Source: Tropicibacter alexandrii
GTDB taxonomy: Bacteria; Pseudomonadota; Alphaproteobacteria; Rhodobacterales; Rhodobacteraceae
Reading direction: 5' to 3'
Length of the DNA: 64,000 nt
Assembly (NCBI RefSeq): GCF_003667315.2
Contig: NZ_RCTZ02000016.1
Span: forward strand, 1-64,000
Shown here piece after piece: positions 27,988-37,014 of this stretch; the first letter of the stretch is position 1, and each line of letters begins with the position of its first letter. The notes beneath the pieces are model-generated. The model ran no database searches and was not told where the DNA came from. It saw only the letters and a list, made by a program, of their open reading frames with translations. The translations under genes and the position numbers were made by a program.

Positions 27988-30309
27988 TCAGCCCCCCACA
28001 CTGCCACGGCACTCCTCACAAAAGGCCTGTTCGGCCTTCAGCACCTCGGACTGCGAGGGCGCGCCGGGATTGAAATCGACCGAGGGGCACAGCACCTTGA
28101 GTTGGAACGCCTTGATCGTCATGCCGGACTTGTCGATCTCGATCGAGCCGCCGGGCGCGGAAATGGTGAATTTCTCCGTCGCCACCAGCGTGTATTTCCG
28201 GGTGCGGTTCAGGATCATCTCGCCCACGGTGGTGAACAGCTTCTTGCCCACGGTCACGCGCTTGACCTTGCCGACCTGTTCGACCGCCGCGCCGCCGACA
28301 TTGACGATCTTCGTCAGGCCGATCTGTTCGGCCGAGACGATGCCGGTGGTGTCGGAGCGGAAATTCGACACGAAGGTGTTCATGGTGCCGGGTGCCTGAA
28401 ACAGCGATGCACCGGATTCGCCCAGCTTGCTGCCCGCCAGACGCATGTTGTGATTGGCATCTTGCCCGGTCTCATCCGCCTTGTGCAGACCCTCGCGCCC
28501 CTTGCTGCCATCGGAATTCAGGAACCCAAGCGCCGACTTGCCGACCGTCCCGGCAAAGGTACCCAGCGGGCCGCCGCCGCCGCCGCCGTCACTGGCACCC
28601 TTGTTGATCAGCTTCTTGGTCAGGCTCGCCAGCCCCGACAGCCCCGACATCAGCCCCTTGGCTGCCGGACCGGTGCCGCCGACCGTCAGGTTTAACGACC
28701 CGCCCACCTCCGTCTTCTGGTTGGCGCCGACCTCGATCATCTGGTTGGCACCGATGGAGTGCACGTCATGCCGCTTGATCCGTTCGAGCGAGTCGTTGAG
28801 CACCAGCCGCGAGGCGTCCTTCTGGGCCTTCATCGCGATGTGTTCCTTGCCCTTCTCGTCCTCGAACACCACCTCGTTGAAGCCCCACGCCTTGTGGGTG
28901 TCGGTGCGGAACACCGATTTCGTCTTGTGCGCGGGCAAGTCGTAGGGAACCTTGTTCTTGCCGTTGAAGACGCAGCCGGTGATCAGCGGCTTGTCCGGAT
29001 CGCCGTCGAGGAATTCGACGACAACCTCCATCCCGATACGTGGGATGACCATGCCGCCCCAGCCATTGCTGGCCCAGTTCTGGCTGACACGGCAGCGCAT
29101 GGAAAACGCCCCGGCCAGATCCCAGTGGAATTTCACGAGGATGCGCCCGTATTCGTCGCAATCGATCTCGCCTTCGCCGACGACGACCGCCGTCTGCGGG
29201 CCACGCACATCGGCCAGCGGCGTCTTGCGTTCCGGCAAAAGCGGCGCGCTGGACGGCATCAGGACGTAGCGACCGGTATAGGCATAGCCGTCGCCCTGCG
29301 TCCCGCCCGTGCCGTAATTGTCGGACGTATAGCTGTGATGCGCCACGAGGCAGAGGTATTCGTCACCGTGGCCCGGCACCTCGTCGCCGGTCAGGCTGAA
29401 CCGCTTGCCGGATGTCAGGTTGATGATATCGCCAAGCGCCTCGAAGCGCCGGTCATTGCCCTGCTCGCGGTCAAGCCGCAACTGCGCGACCACGGCACCG
29501 CGCCCGGGATCGAGGTAATCGCCGGGCCAATCGAAGCTTTCGATCTGGCCATGCGGATGGGCCGCCCGCCCGAGATGTTCCTTTTCCATCTCCGTGGTGG
29601 GCGTCTTGAAATTGTAATCGGTCAGGCGAATCGCACCGGTCGAGATGCGCCGGGCCGGAAACCATTCCCACAGATGTTCAATATCTTCCTGATGGTGGCC
29701 ATCCACGGGGCGGTATGGAAATGGGCCAAGGTTTTGGTGATTGTCCGAGGAATCCGTCAGGATCATTTCATGCGCGCCGAGCGAGTGTTTAAAATGATAA
29801 CTGATGCCATGGCGTTCCATCAGCCGACAGGCAAAGGCCAGATCGCTTTCACGATATTGGACGGTGTATTCCAGAACCGGATACTGGTTCGACACATTCA
29901 CCGCCAAAGTGCCCGCATCCGCATAGGCCGACAGCAATTCCTGAAGGATGTCGATGACCGATTTCTCGTGGAAAATGCGCTGGTTCCGGCGCAATCCCGC
30001 CAGAAACAACCATGGCCGCAGCGTCAGGTGATAGCGGTGCCCGTTCTCGCCGACCCCCATCCAGCGGGCCTCGGTGACGATCCCGTCGAAGAAATGCTCG
30101 CTTCGGTCGCGCCCGATCAGGGTCACCGTCGCATGAGTGCCGATCAGCCTGTCGAAATCGATGTTGGATGTCGCCGCAAGGCAGCTGACCCCGAATTCGA
30201 ACAGCCCGCTCATACGGTCAATCCCTTCGAACCGTTGCAGGACGAGAACGTCCTTCCCGAGTTCGGTCGACAGGCGCCCCATCCGCTGGTCTTGGCTAAA
30301 TGCGTTCAT
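27988..30309 (-). CDS. vgrG: T6SS spike protein VgrG
   Basis: 773 aa. gp27-like N-terminal hub (ELGKDVLVLQRFEGIDRMSGLFEFGVSCLA; YTVQYRESDLAFACRLMERHGISYHF), gp5-like OB region near 385-470 (CDEYGRILVKFHWD; NGWGGMVIPRIGMEVVVEFLDGDPDKPLITGCVFN), then the beta-helix repeats. A linker with six Gly and a C-terminal DUF2345-like region (about 575-773: TRKYTLVATEKFTISAPGGSIEIDKSGMTI) ends in CEECRG. No known enzymatic domain is seen in the extension. The start at 30309 (MNAFSQDQRMGRLSTELG) fits VgrG N-termini; a longer frame to 30393 begins with an unrelated hydrophobic stretch. The divergent neighbour starts 167 bp away. Confidence 0.93.
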   Translation of the reverse strand: MNAFSQDQRMGRLSTELGKDVLVLQRFEGIDRMSGLFEFGVSCLAATSNIDFDRLIGTHATVTLIGRDRSEHFFDGIVTEARWMGVGENGHRYHLTLRPWLFLAGLRRNQRIFHEKSVIDILQELLSAYADAGTLAVNVSNQYPVLEYTVQYRESDLAFACRLMERHGISYHFKHSLGAHEMILTDSSDNHQNLGPFPYRPVDGHHQEDIEHLWEWFPARRISTGAIRLTDYNFKTPTTEMEKEHLGRAAHPHGQIESFDWPGDYLDPGRGAVVAQLRLDREQGNDRRFEALGDIINLTSGKRFSLTGDEVPGHGDEYLCLVAHHSYTSDNYGTGGTQGDGYAYTGRYVLMPSSAPLLPERKTPLADVRGPQTAVVVGEGEIDCDEYGRILVKFHWDLAGAFSMRCRVSQNWASNGWGGMVIPRIGMEVVVEFLDGDPDKPLITGCVFNGKNKVPYDLPAHKTKSVFRTDTHKAWGFNEVVFEDEKGKEHIAMKAQKDASRLVLNDSLERIKRHDVHSIGANQMIEVGANQKTEVGGSLNLTVGGTGPAAKGLMSGLSGLASLTKKLINKGASDGGGGGGPLGTFAGTVGKSALGFLNSDGSKGREGLHKADETGQDANHNMRLAGSKLGESGASLFQAPGTMNTFVSNFRSDTTGIVSAEQIGLTKIVNVGGAAVEQVGKVKRVTVGKKLFTTVGEMILNRTRKYTLVATEKFTISAPGGSIEIDKSGMTIKAFQLKVLCPSVDFNPGAPSQSEVLKAEQAFCEECRGSVGG

Positions 30310-30476
30310 CGATGAGACCTGAAATAATACCGTTATGGCAAGTATCGTAGCCAATCCGCCCCGTGTCGTCAAAAAAATGCGCGCAAATCCCAAAGCATGG
30401 CGACCGTCGCAACAGCGGAAAAGTGACTTTGGACGGCCAAGGCCTGCGCGGACCGTATTGACGCGGCAAAGGTCTC

Positions 30477-31094
30477 ATGGGCAAAGTTTTTCCCATGGAC
30501 AGCGAAACTCAGGACATCACGCTCGACGCGGACAAGACCCAGCCCCCCGTATCGGCGCTGCGCTTCGATACCCCGTTCGAGCTGTATGCCCAGATACCGC
30601 ATGTCAAACAGCTGACCCAGCACCGCCCCGAACAGGACGAGGATGCGCTGGATTACCTGCTGCGGCTGAGGGCCTCGACCACGCCCGAGGACGCCGTGAC
30701 CTTCACCGCCTTTGCCGCCGTCCCCAAGATGGCGATCTGGTGGGCCTATGAGTGCCTGCGCCTCGCTGGCGAAGAGATGAGCCAGGCGGATCGCGAGATG
30801 ATGGAACTGGTCGCCAACTGGACCACCTTCCCCGGCAACGAAAACCGCTATCGCACCATGCAGGCGGCGCTGTACGCGCCGGTGGCCACGCCCGCCGTCT
30901 ATCTCGGGCTCGCGGTCGGCTGGTCCGGCGGCGCCATCGCGCCCAACGATCCGGCGCCCGTGCCGGTGCACCGCACGCCGCGCGCGATCAGTTCGGCGGT
31001 GCTGTCCTGCCTCGCGCATTCCGAGCTGAACCAACGCTCGGTCCGGCTTGCGCGGTTCATCGAACAGGCCTCGGCTCTGTTCCGTGTCTTCTGA
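30477..31094 (+). CDS. DUF6931-like T6SS-associated protein
   Basis: 205 aa, soluble. It resembles proteins annotated as DUF6931 that accompany T6SS FHA genes: PFELYAQIPHVKQLTQHRPEQDEDALDYL, FAAVPKMAIWWAYECLR and NRYRTMQAALYAPVATPAVYLGLAVGWSGG. No catalytic motif is recognised. The start could be 30477 or the Met at 30495. It lies 59 bp upstream of tagH in the same orientation and diverges from vgrG. A role with TagH in assembly control is inferred from position only. Confidence 0.7.
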   Translation: MGKVFPMDSETQDITLDADKTQPPVSALRFDTPFELYAQIPHVKQLTQHRPEQDEDALDYLLRLRASTTPEDAVTFTAFAAVPKMAIWWAYECLRLAGEEMSQADREMMELVANWTTFPGNENRYRTMQAALYAPVATPAVYLGLAVGWSGGAIAPNDPAPVPVHRTPRAISSAVLSCLAHSELNQRSVRLARFIEQASALFRVF

Positions 31095-31153
31095 CACGCC
31101 GCCACGGCGACGCCACTGGAAGCGCGCGGTCAAATAAGGCATCCTGACATCTG

Positions 31154-32746
31154 ATGACACTGATTTTACGCATAGAGAATTACGATCAGCTGGAAAACGG
31201 CGGCCCGACCATGCTGCAGCTTGACCAGCACGGTGCCAGCGTTGGTCGTCGGTCGTCGATGAACTGGGTCCTGCCGGACCCGACCAAGATGATCTCGGGG
31301 CATCATTTCGACATCGCCTACGAAGACGGAACCTATTGGATCACCGATGTGTCGACCAACGGCACCTTCGTGCATGGCCAGCGGCACCGTCTGGACGGTC
31401 GGCAGCCGCTGCGTGGTGGCGAGCGGTTCGCGGTCGGCCATTACATCATCGTAACCGAGGTGTACCAACCCGAGCCGGTGCAGCCCCCCGCTCCACCACA
31501 GCCCGAACCAGCGCCGCCGCCGGGCGAGATGACCGACCTGTGGGGCAGCGGCACCGGCCTGCCGGGCCTGTCGGGGGGCCAAGGCTCGCAGGTGCAGCGT
31601 CCACCGTCGATGCCATCTTCGGACGGGACATCCGGCCTGCAACGCCCCGACGGGCTGTCGCTGCCACCGCGCCCCAGCGGCACCCCGTCCATCCAGACCC
31701 CGGAATTCACATGGTCTTCGCCCGATCCGCTGCCCGCCGTCGACCCGCCTGCCCCGTCACAGCCCAGCTATGCGCCCCCCGCGCCCGAACCCTACCAGCC
31801 GCCCCGTCCCGACCCGGCGCCGCCACCCTACACACCACCGGCCAGCGCGGTGCCGCCGATGCCTACGGGCTATGCACCGCCATCGCCAGAAGCGGTGCCG
31901 CCCATGCCGAGCGACTACGCACCGCCCCACGTGGCGGACAGCGCACCGCCAGAACCGGCCTGGTCACCGCCCCCGGTGCCTCAGCCCGCGCCCGCACCGA
32001 TACCGCGCCCGGTCAGCCAGCCGGACACGGCCCCGCCGCCAATGTCACCGCCCACCCCCTCGGCCATCCCCATGCCGATGCCAGAGCCGTCGCGGCCCGT
32101 CACCCATGCCCCGCAATACCCGCCGAGCCAACCCGCCCCACCGCCCGCGCGCGGCGATGCCTCGGCGGCGATGGCGGCCTTCTTCGAGGGCGCGCGTATG
32201 GACCCGGCGCTGGTCAACTCGGTCGATCCCGAGACCCTGATGCGCGCCGTCGGCCAATGCCTGCGCACCGCCACCGACGAGATCATGCAGATGCTGCAAA
32301 GCCGCGCCGACGTGAAGCACTTCACCCGCGGCGGTGCCCGCACCATGCTCAGCGCGACGGCCAACAACCCGCTGAAATTCCTGCCAGACAGCCAGCAGGC
32401 ACTGGAAGCGATGTTCGTCGCGCGGCGTGACGGCTTCATGCAGGGGCCGGACGGGTTCGACGACGCGCTCAAGGATATCCGGCACCATCAGGACGCCATC
32501 TTCAAGGCGCTGCAACCCGCCTTGGCCGAGGTCTTTTCCGGGCTCTCCCCCGAAGAGATCGAGGCCGCGTCGGAGGGGACGGGCAACCTGCTGAGCGGCG
32601 GACGCAAGGGCAAACAATGGTCGGTCTACGTGGAGCGCTGGAATGAAAAGGAACAGGCTGGCGAACACGGTTTGCTCAGCGCGTTCCTGCAGGCGTTTGC
32701 AAATGCCTATGCACAGGCGACGCGCCGCGGCGGCGGCGCGGGCTGA
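31154..32746 (+). CDS. tagH: T6SS FHA-domain protein TagH (Fha/ImpI)
   Basis: 530 aa. FHA domain at about 1-95 (SVGRRSSMNWVLPDPTKMISGHHFDI, DVSTNGTFV) that binds phosphothreonine; a Pro-rich linker of about 230 residues; a TagH C-terminal domain at about 335-525 (AMAAFFEGARMDP; DVKHFTRGGARTMLSATANNPLKFLPD). In T6SSs with the PpkA/PppA pair, the phosphorylated FHA protein triggers assembly; both partners are encoded at 55270-58115. The linker is unusually long and repetitive (PPMP/APPxP). About 39 bp separate it from tssA. Confidence 0.93.
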   Translation: MTLILRIENYDQLENGGPTMLQLDQHGASVGRRSSMNWVLPDPTKMISGHHFDIAYEDGTYWITDVSTNGTFVHGQRHRLDGRQPLRGGERFAVGHYIIVTEVYQPEPVQPPAPPQPEPAPPPGEMTDLWGSGTGLPGLSGGQGSQVQRPPSMPSSDGTSGLQRPDGLSLPPRPSGTPSIQTPEFTWSSPDPLPAVDPPAPSQPSYAPPAPEPYQPPRPDPAPPPYTPPASAVPPMPTGYAPPSPEAVPPMPSDYAPPHVADSAPPEPAWSPPPVPQPAPAPIPRPVSQPDTAPPPMSPPTPSAIPMPMPEPSRPVTHAPQYPPSQPAPPPARGDASAAMAAFFEGARMDPALVNSVDPETLMRAVGQCLRTATDEIMQMLQSRADVKHFTRGGARTMLSATANNPLKFLPDSQQALEAMFVARRDGFMQGPDGFDDALKDIRHHQDAIFKALQPALAEVFSGLSPEEIEAASEGTGNLLSGGRKGKQWSVYVERWNEKEQAGEHGLLSAFLQAFANAYAQATRRGGGAG

Positions 32747-32785
32747 TCGCGACATCAGGGTCATTCAGTCAAGGGAGTACGAGTG

Positions 32786-34111
32786 ATGGATATCGACGCG
32801 CTGCTCAGTCCGGTTTCGGACGATGCGCCTTGTGGCCCCGACCTGTCGACCGCGTTCGACGCGGAATACGACATGGCCTATTACGACGCCATCAACGAAC
32901 TGCCCGAGGAATATTTCCGTCAAGGCATGGATCGCGGCGGCGACCTTGGACGTGAACCGGACCGGATCTTCGACCCGAAAACCGTCAATTTCCGCGAGGA
33001 ATCGAAAAAGCTCGACGCGGTGCTGGCGCGGACCCGCGACGTGCGACTGCTGGTGCTGCGGGCGCAATGGGCGGCGCTGTCCGGACAGCTGCCCGCCGTC
33101 TCCGAAAGCCTGACCGCGATCGCGGCGCTGCTGGAAACCCATGGCGCGCAGGTACACCCGACGGACAGTCAGGACCGGCGCGACGCGATCAACGATCTCG
33201 ACAACGTCACTTGCATGGTGCAGCCGATCGAGTTCGCGGGGCTGACCGGCACGACCGATGTGACCCTGCGCAAGCTGCGCGTGGCCAAGGGCGAATCCTC
33301 GCCGCTTCAGGCCGAAACCGACCTCGATCTGGCGGCGCTGATGGATTCGCTGGGGTCGCGCGGCAATGCCAAGGCGGTGGAAAAGACCTTTGCCACCGTG
33401 ACCGAAATCCGTGACGCGCTGGCGCGCATCGTCGCCGCCTGCAAGGCCAGCGACACCGCGAAGTTCACGCCGGATTTCGGACGTCTGCAACCGGCCATCG
33501 ACACGATTCTCAGGGCGATCTCGGATGCCCGCGCCGACCTGCGTGTGGCGGATGTGCCCGCCGAGACAGCCGAGCCACCCGCCGACGACGATCAGGACGG
33601 GGCCGCGCCCGCCGCGCGTCCCGCCGTTGCAGCCAGCGCCACCGCGGTTGTCAGCCACGCCCATGCCCGGCGCCTGCTGGAGGCCTGCGAGCGATATTAC
33701 CGCAAGCACGAACCGTCCTCGGCGACCTTGCTGCTGGTGACGCAGGCGCGGCTGTTGATCGGGCGCCCCCTGATGGAGGCGCTGGAAACGCTGCTGCCGG
33801 AGCATTCCAGCAATGCGGTGATCGATTTCGGGCCGCAATCGGGCTTCATGCTGACCAGCGAGCGGCTGAAATCGCTCTCCGATGTCAGCCCGGACGACAC
33901 CGAACCCGATGATACGCCCGAACCCGATCCCGGGCCGGAGCCCAAGGTCGACACCCCGGCAGAGGCCTCTGCCGCGATCAAGTCGGTCGAGGATTATTTC
34001 CGGCAGGTCGAACGCAGCAGCCCCATTCCGGTTCTCCTGCAACGCGGTCGATCCTATCTCGACCGGGATTTCCAGTCGATCATCGACGAACTTATTCCCA
34101 AGGACGACTAG
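32786..34111 (+). CDS. tssA: T6SS protein TssA (ImpA family)
   Basis: 441 aa. N-terminal ImpA domain (ALLSPVSDDAPCGPDLSTAFDAEYDMAYYDAINE; AQWAALSGQLPAVSESLTAIAALLETHG) and the C-terminal region PIPVLLQRGRSYLDRDFQSIIDELIPKD. TssA caps and primes the baseplate and the growing sheath. AAGGGAG lies 8 nt before the ATG at 32786; a GTG one codon upstream is possible. An acidic Asp/Pro stretch near 375-395 separates the domains. Confidence 0.9.
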   Translation: MDIDALLSPVSDDAPCGPDLSTAFDAEYDMAYYDAINELPEEYFRQGMDRGGDLGREPDRIFDPKTVNFREESKKLDAVLARTRDVRLLVLRAQWAALSGQLPAVSESLTAIAALLETHGAQVHPTDSQDRRDAINDLDNVTCMVQPIEFAGLTGTTDVTLRKLRVAKGESSPLQAETDLDLAALMDSLGSRGNAKAVEKTFATVTEIRDALARIVAACKASDTAKFTPDFGRLQPAIDTILRAISDARADLRVADVPAETAEPPADDDQDGAAPAARPAVAASATAVVSHAHARRLLEACERYYRKHEPSSATLLLVTQARLLIGRPLMEALETLLPEHSSNAVIDFGPQSGFMLTSERLKSLSDVSPDDTEPDDTPEPDPGPEPKVDTPAEASAAIKSVEDYFRQVERSSPIPVLLQRGRSYLDRDFQSIIDELIPKDD

Positions 34112-34175
34112 CCCGGCAGCCGGGCGTAAAACGCCGTGAAAAAGCCGTAAATCGCATTGTTTCCGACAAGAGTCG

Positions 34176-34206
34176 TTGACTCGCGGGGGGTTCGTAGCCT
34201 CATAAT
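34176..34206 (+). promoter_or_regulatory. Possible sigma-70 promoter for tssBC-hcp
   Basis: TTGACT and CATAAT, spaced 19 bp, lie in the 135-bp gap before tssB, 40 bp upstream of its start codon. A short GC-rich inverted repeat after the tssA stop precedes it. Weak match, so a suggestion that tssB starts a new transcript. Confidence 0.35.
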
Positions 34207-34246
34207 CCGGGAATTACAGATCAAAAGTCCGATTGGGAGTGTTTCA

Positions 34247-34774
34247 ATGTCCGATTCCGGGTCAAGCTATATCAAACGAAATCGGCCACCCCGCGTGTCG
34301 ATCCAGTATCAGGATCCATACGAAAGCGAAAAGATGGTCGAACTGCCCTTTGTCATGGGCGTTATGTCGGACCTCTCGGGCAACAATCCCGGCGTCGAAA
34401 AGCCCGAGGTGGGCGAACGCGAATTCTCGACCCAGACCAAGGACACGCTGGACGACTATATGGCCTCGATCCAGCCCGGCATGAGCTTTGCCGTGGAAAA
34501 CAAGCTGGACCCGAATTCCACCGACAAGCTGGGCGTGAACCTGCGCTTCGAAAGCATGCAGGATCTGGAACCGACCGCCATCGCGCGGCAAGTCCCCGCG
34601 CTGCGCAAGCTGTTGGAGGCGCGCGAACAATTGGCGACGCTGCAACGCTACATGAATTCCAAACCCAAGGCGCAGGAGCACATCAAGCGCCTGCTCAACG
34701 ACCCCGACCTGCTGGCCGCGCTTGGCGAGAAGGTCAAGACCGAAGACCAGGACGCGGACGACGATCGGGGCTGA
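34247..34774 (+). CDS. tssB: T6SS sheath small subunit TssB (VipA/ImpB)
   Basis: 175 aa. VipA family: RNRPPRVSIQYQDPYESEK, ELPFVMGVMSDLSGNN and LAALGEKV near the end, with the sheath-forming RFESMQDLEPTAIARQVPALRKLLEAREQL. It polymerises with TssC to form the contractile sheath. The start at 34247 (MSDSGSSYIKRN) has GGGAG upstream; the longer frame to 34157 covers promoter DNA. Confidence 0.95.
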   Translation: MSDSGSSYIKRNRPPRVSIQYQDPYESEKMVELPFVMGVMSDLSGNNPGVEKPEVGEREFSTQTKDTLDDYMASIQPGMSFAVENKLDPNSTDKLGVNLRFESMQDLEPTAIARQVPALRKLLEAREQLATLQRYMNSKPKAQEHIKRLLNDPDLLAALGEKVKTEDQDADDDRG

Positions 34775-34825
34775 GGCCTCTGACCGAATTCGACCGACAG
34801 GGGACAGACAGGAGGCCACGTACAG

Positions 34826-36325
34826 ATGGCAAATGACGCGCAATTGGAAAGCCAGTCGCAACAGCCCTCGGGCGCCGTTGACGAGCTGGCGGAATTTTCC
34901 GACATCCTGAAACAGACGATCAAGCCGCGCACCGACGTGGCCGAGCGCGAGGTCGACAATGCATTGGTCGCGCTGGTCCGCGAGGCGATGGACGACCAGA
35001 CCATCATCGAGGAAGACGTGCTCGACACGCTCGACGCGATGCTGGCCAAGCTGGACAAGAAGCTGTCCGACCAGATGAACGCGATCCTGCACAACGAGGA
35101 TTTCCAGCAATTCGAAAGCTCTTGGCGCGGTCTGGCCTACACGCTGAACAATGCCGAGACGGATGCGACCTTGCAGGTCAAGGTCATGAACATCTCGAAG
35201 CAGGAACTGGCCGCGATGACGCGCGCCTTTCCCAAGAACAAGTGGGAGAACTCGCCGCTCTACAAGCAGATCTACGGCGAGGAACTGGATAAGCTCGGCG
35301 GCAACCCCTATGGCTGCATCGTCGGCGACTACCATTTCAGCCATTCCTCGATGGACGTGAACATCCTGCGCTTCGTCGGCAAGATTTCCGAGGCGTCGCT
35401 GGCACCGTTCATTTCCGGCGCCGCGCCGGAACTGCTGGGCCTCGACAGCTGGAACGAGATCAGCACCCCGCCGGACCTGTCCGAAATCTTCGAGAACGCG
35501 GAATATGCCCAGTGGAACAGCCTGCGTGACAGCGAAAACGCGCGGTTCATCTCGCTGTGCCTGCCGCGCACGCTGGCGCGTGAGCCCTATGGCCCCGACA
35601 GCAGCAGCGTCGTCGAGGAATTCGAGTTCCGCGAGGAAACCGACGGCCATGACGGCAAGATGTATTCGTGGATGAATGCCGCGCATGCGATGGCCTCGAA
35701 CATCAACCGCGCCTTCAAGGAACATGGCTGGACGGTGCGTATCCGCGGCGTGACCTCGGGCGGCGAAGTGACCAACCTGCCCACGCATATCTTCGACACC
35801 GGCGACGGGTCCAAGGACATGAAGTGCCCGACAGAGGTGTCGATCACCGACCGCCGCGAGGGCGAATTGTCCAAGGCGGGCCTGATCGGCCTGATCCACC
35901 GCAAGAACACCGACAAGGCGGCGTTCATCGGGGCGCAGACCCTGTACCGCCCCAAGAAATACGTCGACGATCTGGCCACCGCGTCCGACAACATGTCCTC
36001 GCGCCTGCCCTACATCTTCGCCGTTTCGCGCTTCAGCCACTATCTCAAGGTGATGGTGCGCGACAAGATTGGCCAAAGCCCGACCCGCGCACAGCTGGAA
36101 GACCAGCTTCAGACCTGGATCAACAAATACGTGACCGGGAACCCGGAAACCGCGTCGGAGATGGAAAAGGCCAAACGGCCCTTGGCGGGTGCCAAGGTTC
36201 AGGTTGTGGAAGACGAACTCAACCCTGGATATTATCAGGGCAAGTTCTTCCTAAAGCCGCATTTTCAGATGGAGGGCATGGATATCGGCATGAGCCTGGT
36301 GTCCAAGCTGCCCGCCGGTAAGTAA
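34826..36325 (+). CDS. tssC: T6SS sheath large subunit TssC (VipB/ImpC)
   Basis: 499 aa, EvpB/VipB family, full length. Key stretches: FQQFESSWRGLAYTLNNAETD, GEELDKLGGNPYGCIVGDYHFSH and RLPYIFAVSRFSHYLKVMVRDKIG. It forms the sheath with TssB and carries the ClpV recycling function in the complex. AGGAGG lies 10 nt before the start. 51 bp after tssB. Confidence 0.96.
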   Translation: MANDAQLESQSQQPSGAVDELAEFSDILKQTIKPRTDVAEREVDNALVALVREAMDDQTIIEEDVLDTLDAMLAKLDKKLSDQMNAILHNEDFQQFESSWRGLAYTLNNAETDATLQVKVMNISKQELAAMTRAFPKNKWENSPLYKQIYGEELDKLGGNPYGCIVGDYHFSHSSMDVNILRFVGKISEASLAPFISGAAPELLGLDSWNEISTPPDLSEIFENAEYAQWNSLRDSENARFISLCLPRTLAREPYGPDSSSVVEEFEFREETDGHDGKMYSWMNAAHAMASNINRAFKEHGWTVRIRGVTSGGEVTNLPTHIFDTGDGSKDMKCPTEVSITDRREGELSKAGLIGLIHRKNTDKAAFIGAQTLYRPKKYVDDLATASDNMSSRLPYIFAVSRFSHYLKVMVRDKIGQSPTRAQLEDQLQTWINKYVTGNPETASEMEKAKRPLAGAKVQVVEDELNPGYYQGKFFLKPHFQMEGMDIGMSLVSKLPAGK

Positions 36326-36379
36326 TGGGTCCCGCGGTCATCCCGCGGGGGCGCGCAACGTGCCATAAGGAGAGAGTAA

Positions 36380-36877
36380 ATGGCTATTGATTGTTTTTTG
36401 AAACTTGGCAACGGCATCAAGGGCGAATGTCAGGACGAGGCCCACAAGGATTGGATCGACGTCCTGTCCTGGAACTGGGGCATGACCCAGTCGGGCACCA
36501 CCCACATGGGCGGCGGCGGCGGCGGCGGCAAGGTGAATGTCAATGACATCACCCTGACCAAATACGTCGATGCGGCGACCCATGACCTGATCAAGCGCTG
36601 CTGCTCGGGTGAACACATCGCCGATGGCGAGCTGGTCGTGCGCAAGGCCGGTGGCGCCAAGCCGCTGGACTATCTCAAGATCAAGATCAAGGACGTGATG
36701 ATCACCTCCTACCAGACCGGCGGCATGAAGGACGGTCTCGACCGCGTTCAGGAAACCCTGACCCTGAACTTCCGCGCGTTCGAGCTGACCTATACCAAGC
36801 AGAACGAGAAGGGCTCGCCCGATGGCGAATTCCCGGCCGGTTGGGAAATTGCCGAAAACAAGGAATGGAGCGCCTGA
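36380..36877 (+). CDS. hcp: T6SS inner tube protein Hcp
   Basis: 165 aa, Hcp family: MAIDCFLKLGNGIKGECQDEAHKDWIDVLSWNWGMTQSG, and FRAFELTYTKQN at the end of the barrel. Hexamers stack into the expelled tube. It contains a run of seven Gly (residues about 44-50, in the HMGG...KVNVND loop), encoded by a GGC run. It has a strong AAGGAGAGAG Shine-Dalgarno and is followed by a stable hairpin, consistent with being the most abundant product. Confidence 0.96.
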   Translation: MAIDCFLKLGNGIKGECQDEAHKDWIDVLSWNWGMTQSGTTHMGGGGGGGKVNVNDITLTKYVDAATHDLIKRCCSGEHIADGELVVRKAGGAKPLDYLKIKIKDVMITSYQTGGMKDGLDRVQETLTLNFRAFELTYTKQNEKGSPDGEFPAGWEIAENKEWSA

Positions 36878-36914
36878 TCAGGGCCAACCATTTCCGGTTT
36901 CCGAAAATGACGGA

Positions 36915-36940
36915 CGAGGGCGGCTTTGCTGCCGTCCTCG
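36915..36940 (+). terminator. Hairpin after hcp
   Basis: CGAGGGCGGC, a 6-nt loop and GCCGTCCTCG form a 10-bp stem with one G-T wobble, 37 bp after the hcp stop. No T-run follows, so attenuation or 3' protection of the hcp message is more likely than full termination. tssE starts 75 bp further on. Confidence 0.5.
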
Positions 36941-37014
36941 CGCCATTCACTGTGACCTAAGGTCGGGTTTTTCGAACCGTTGCACCGGGGGTCTTGCCTC
37001 GGCCGGGACGTTTG

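Noticed and set aside
31480-32150. Tandem DNA repeat in tagH
   Set aside because: The repetitiveness is at the amino-acid level (Pro/Ala); the nucleotide units are irregular.
36505-36531. GGC run in hcp as a phase-variable repeat
   Set aside because: Encodes a Gly loop in a conserved place and is in triplets; length change would not shift the frame, so no switch is implied.
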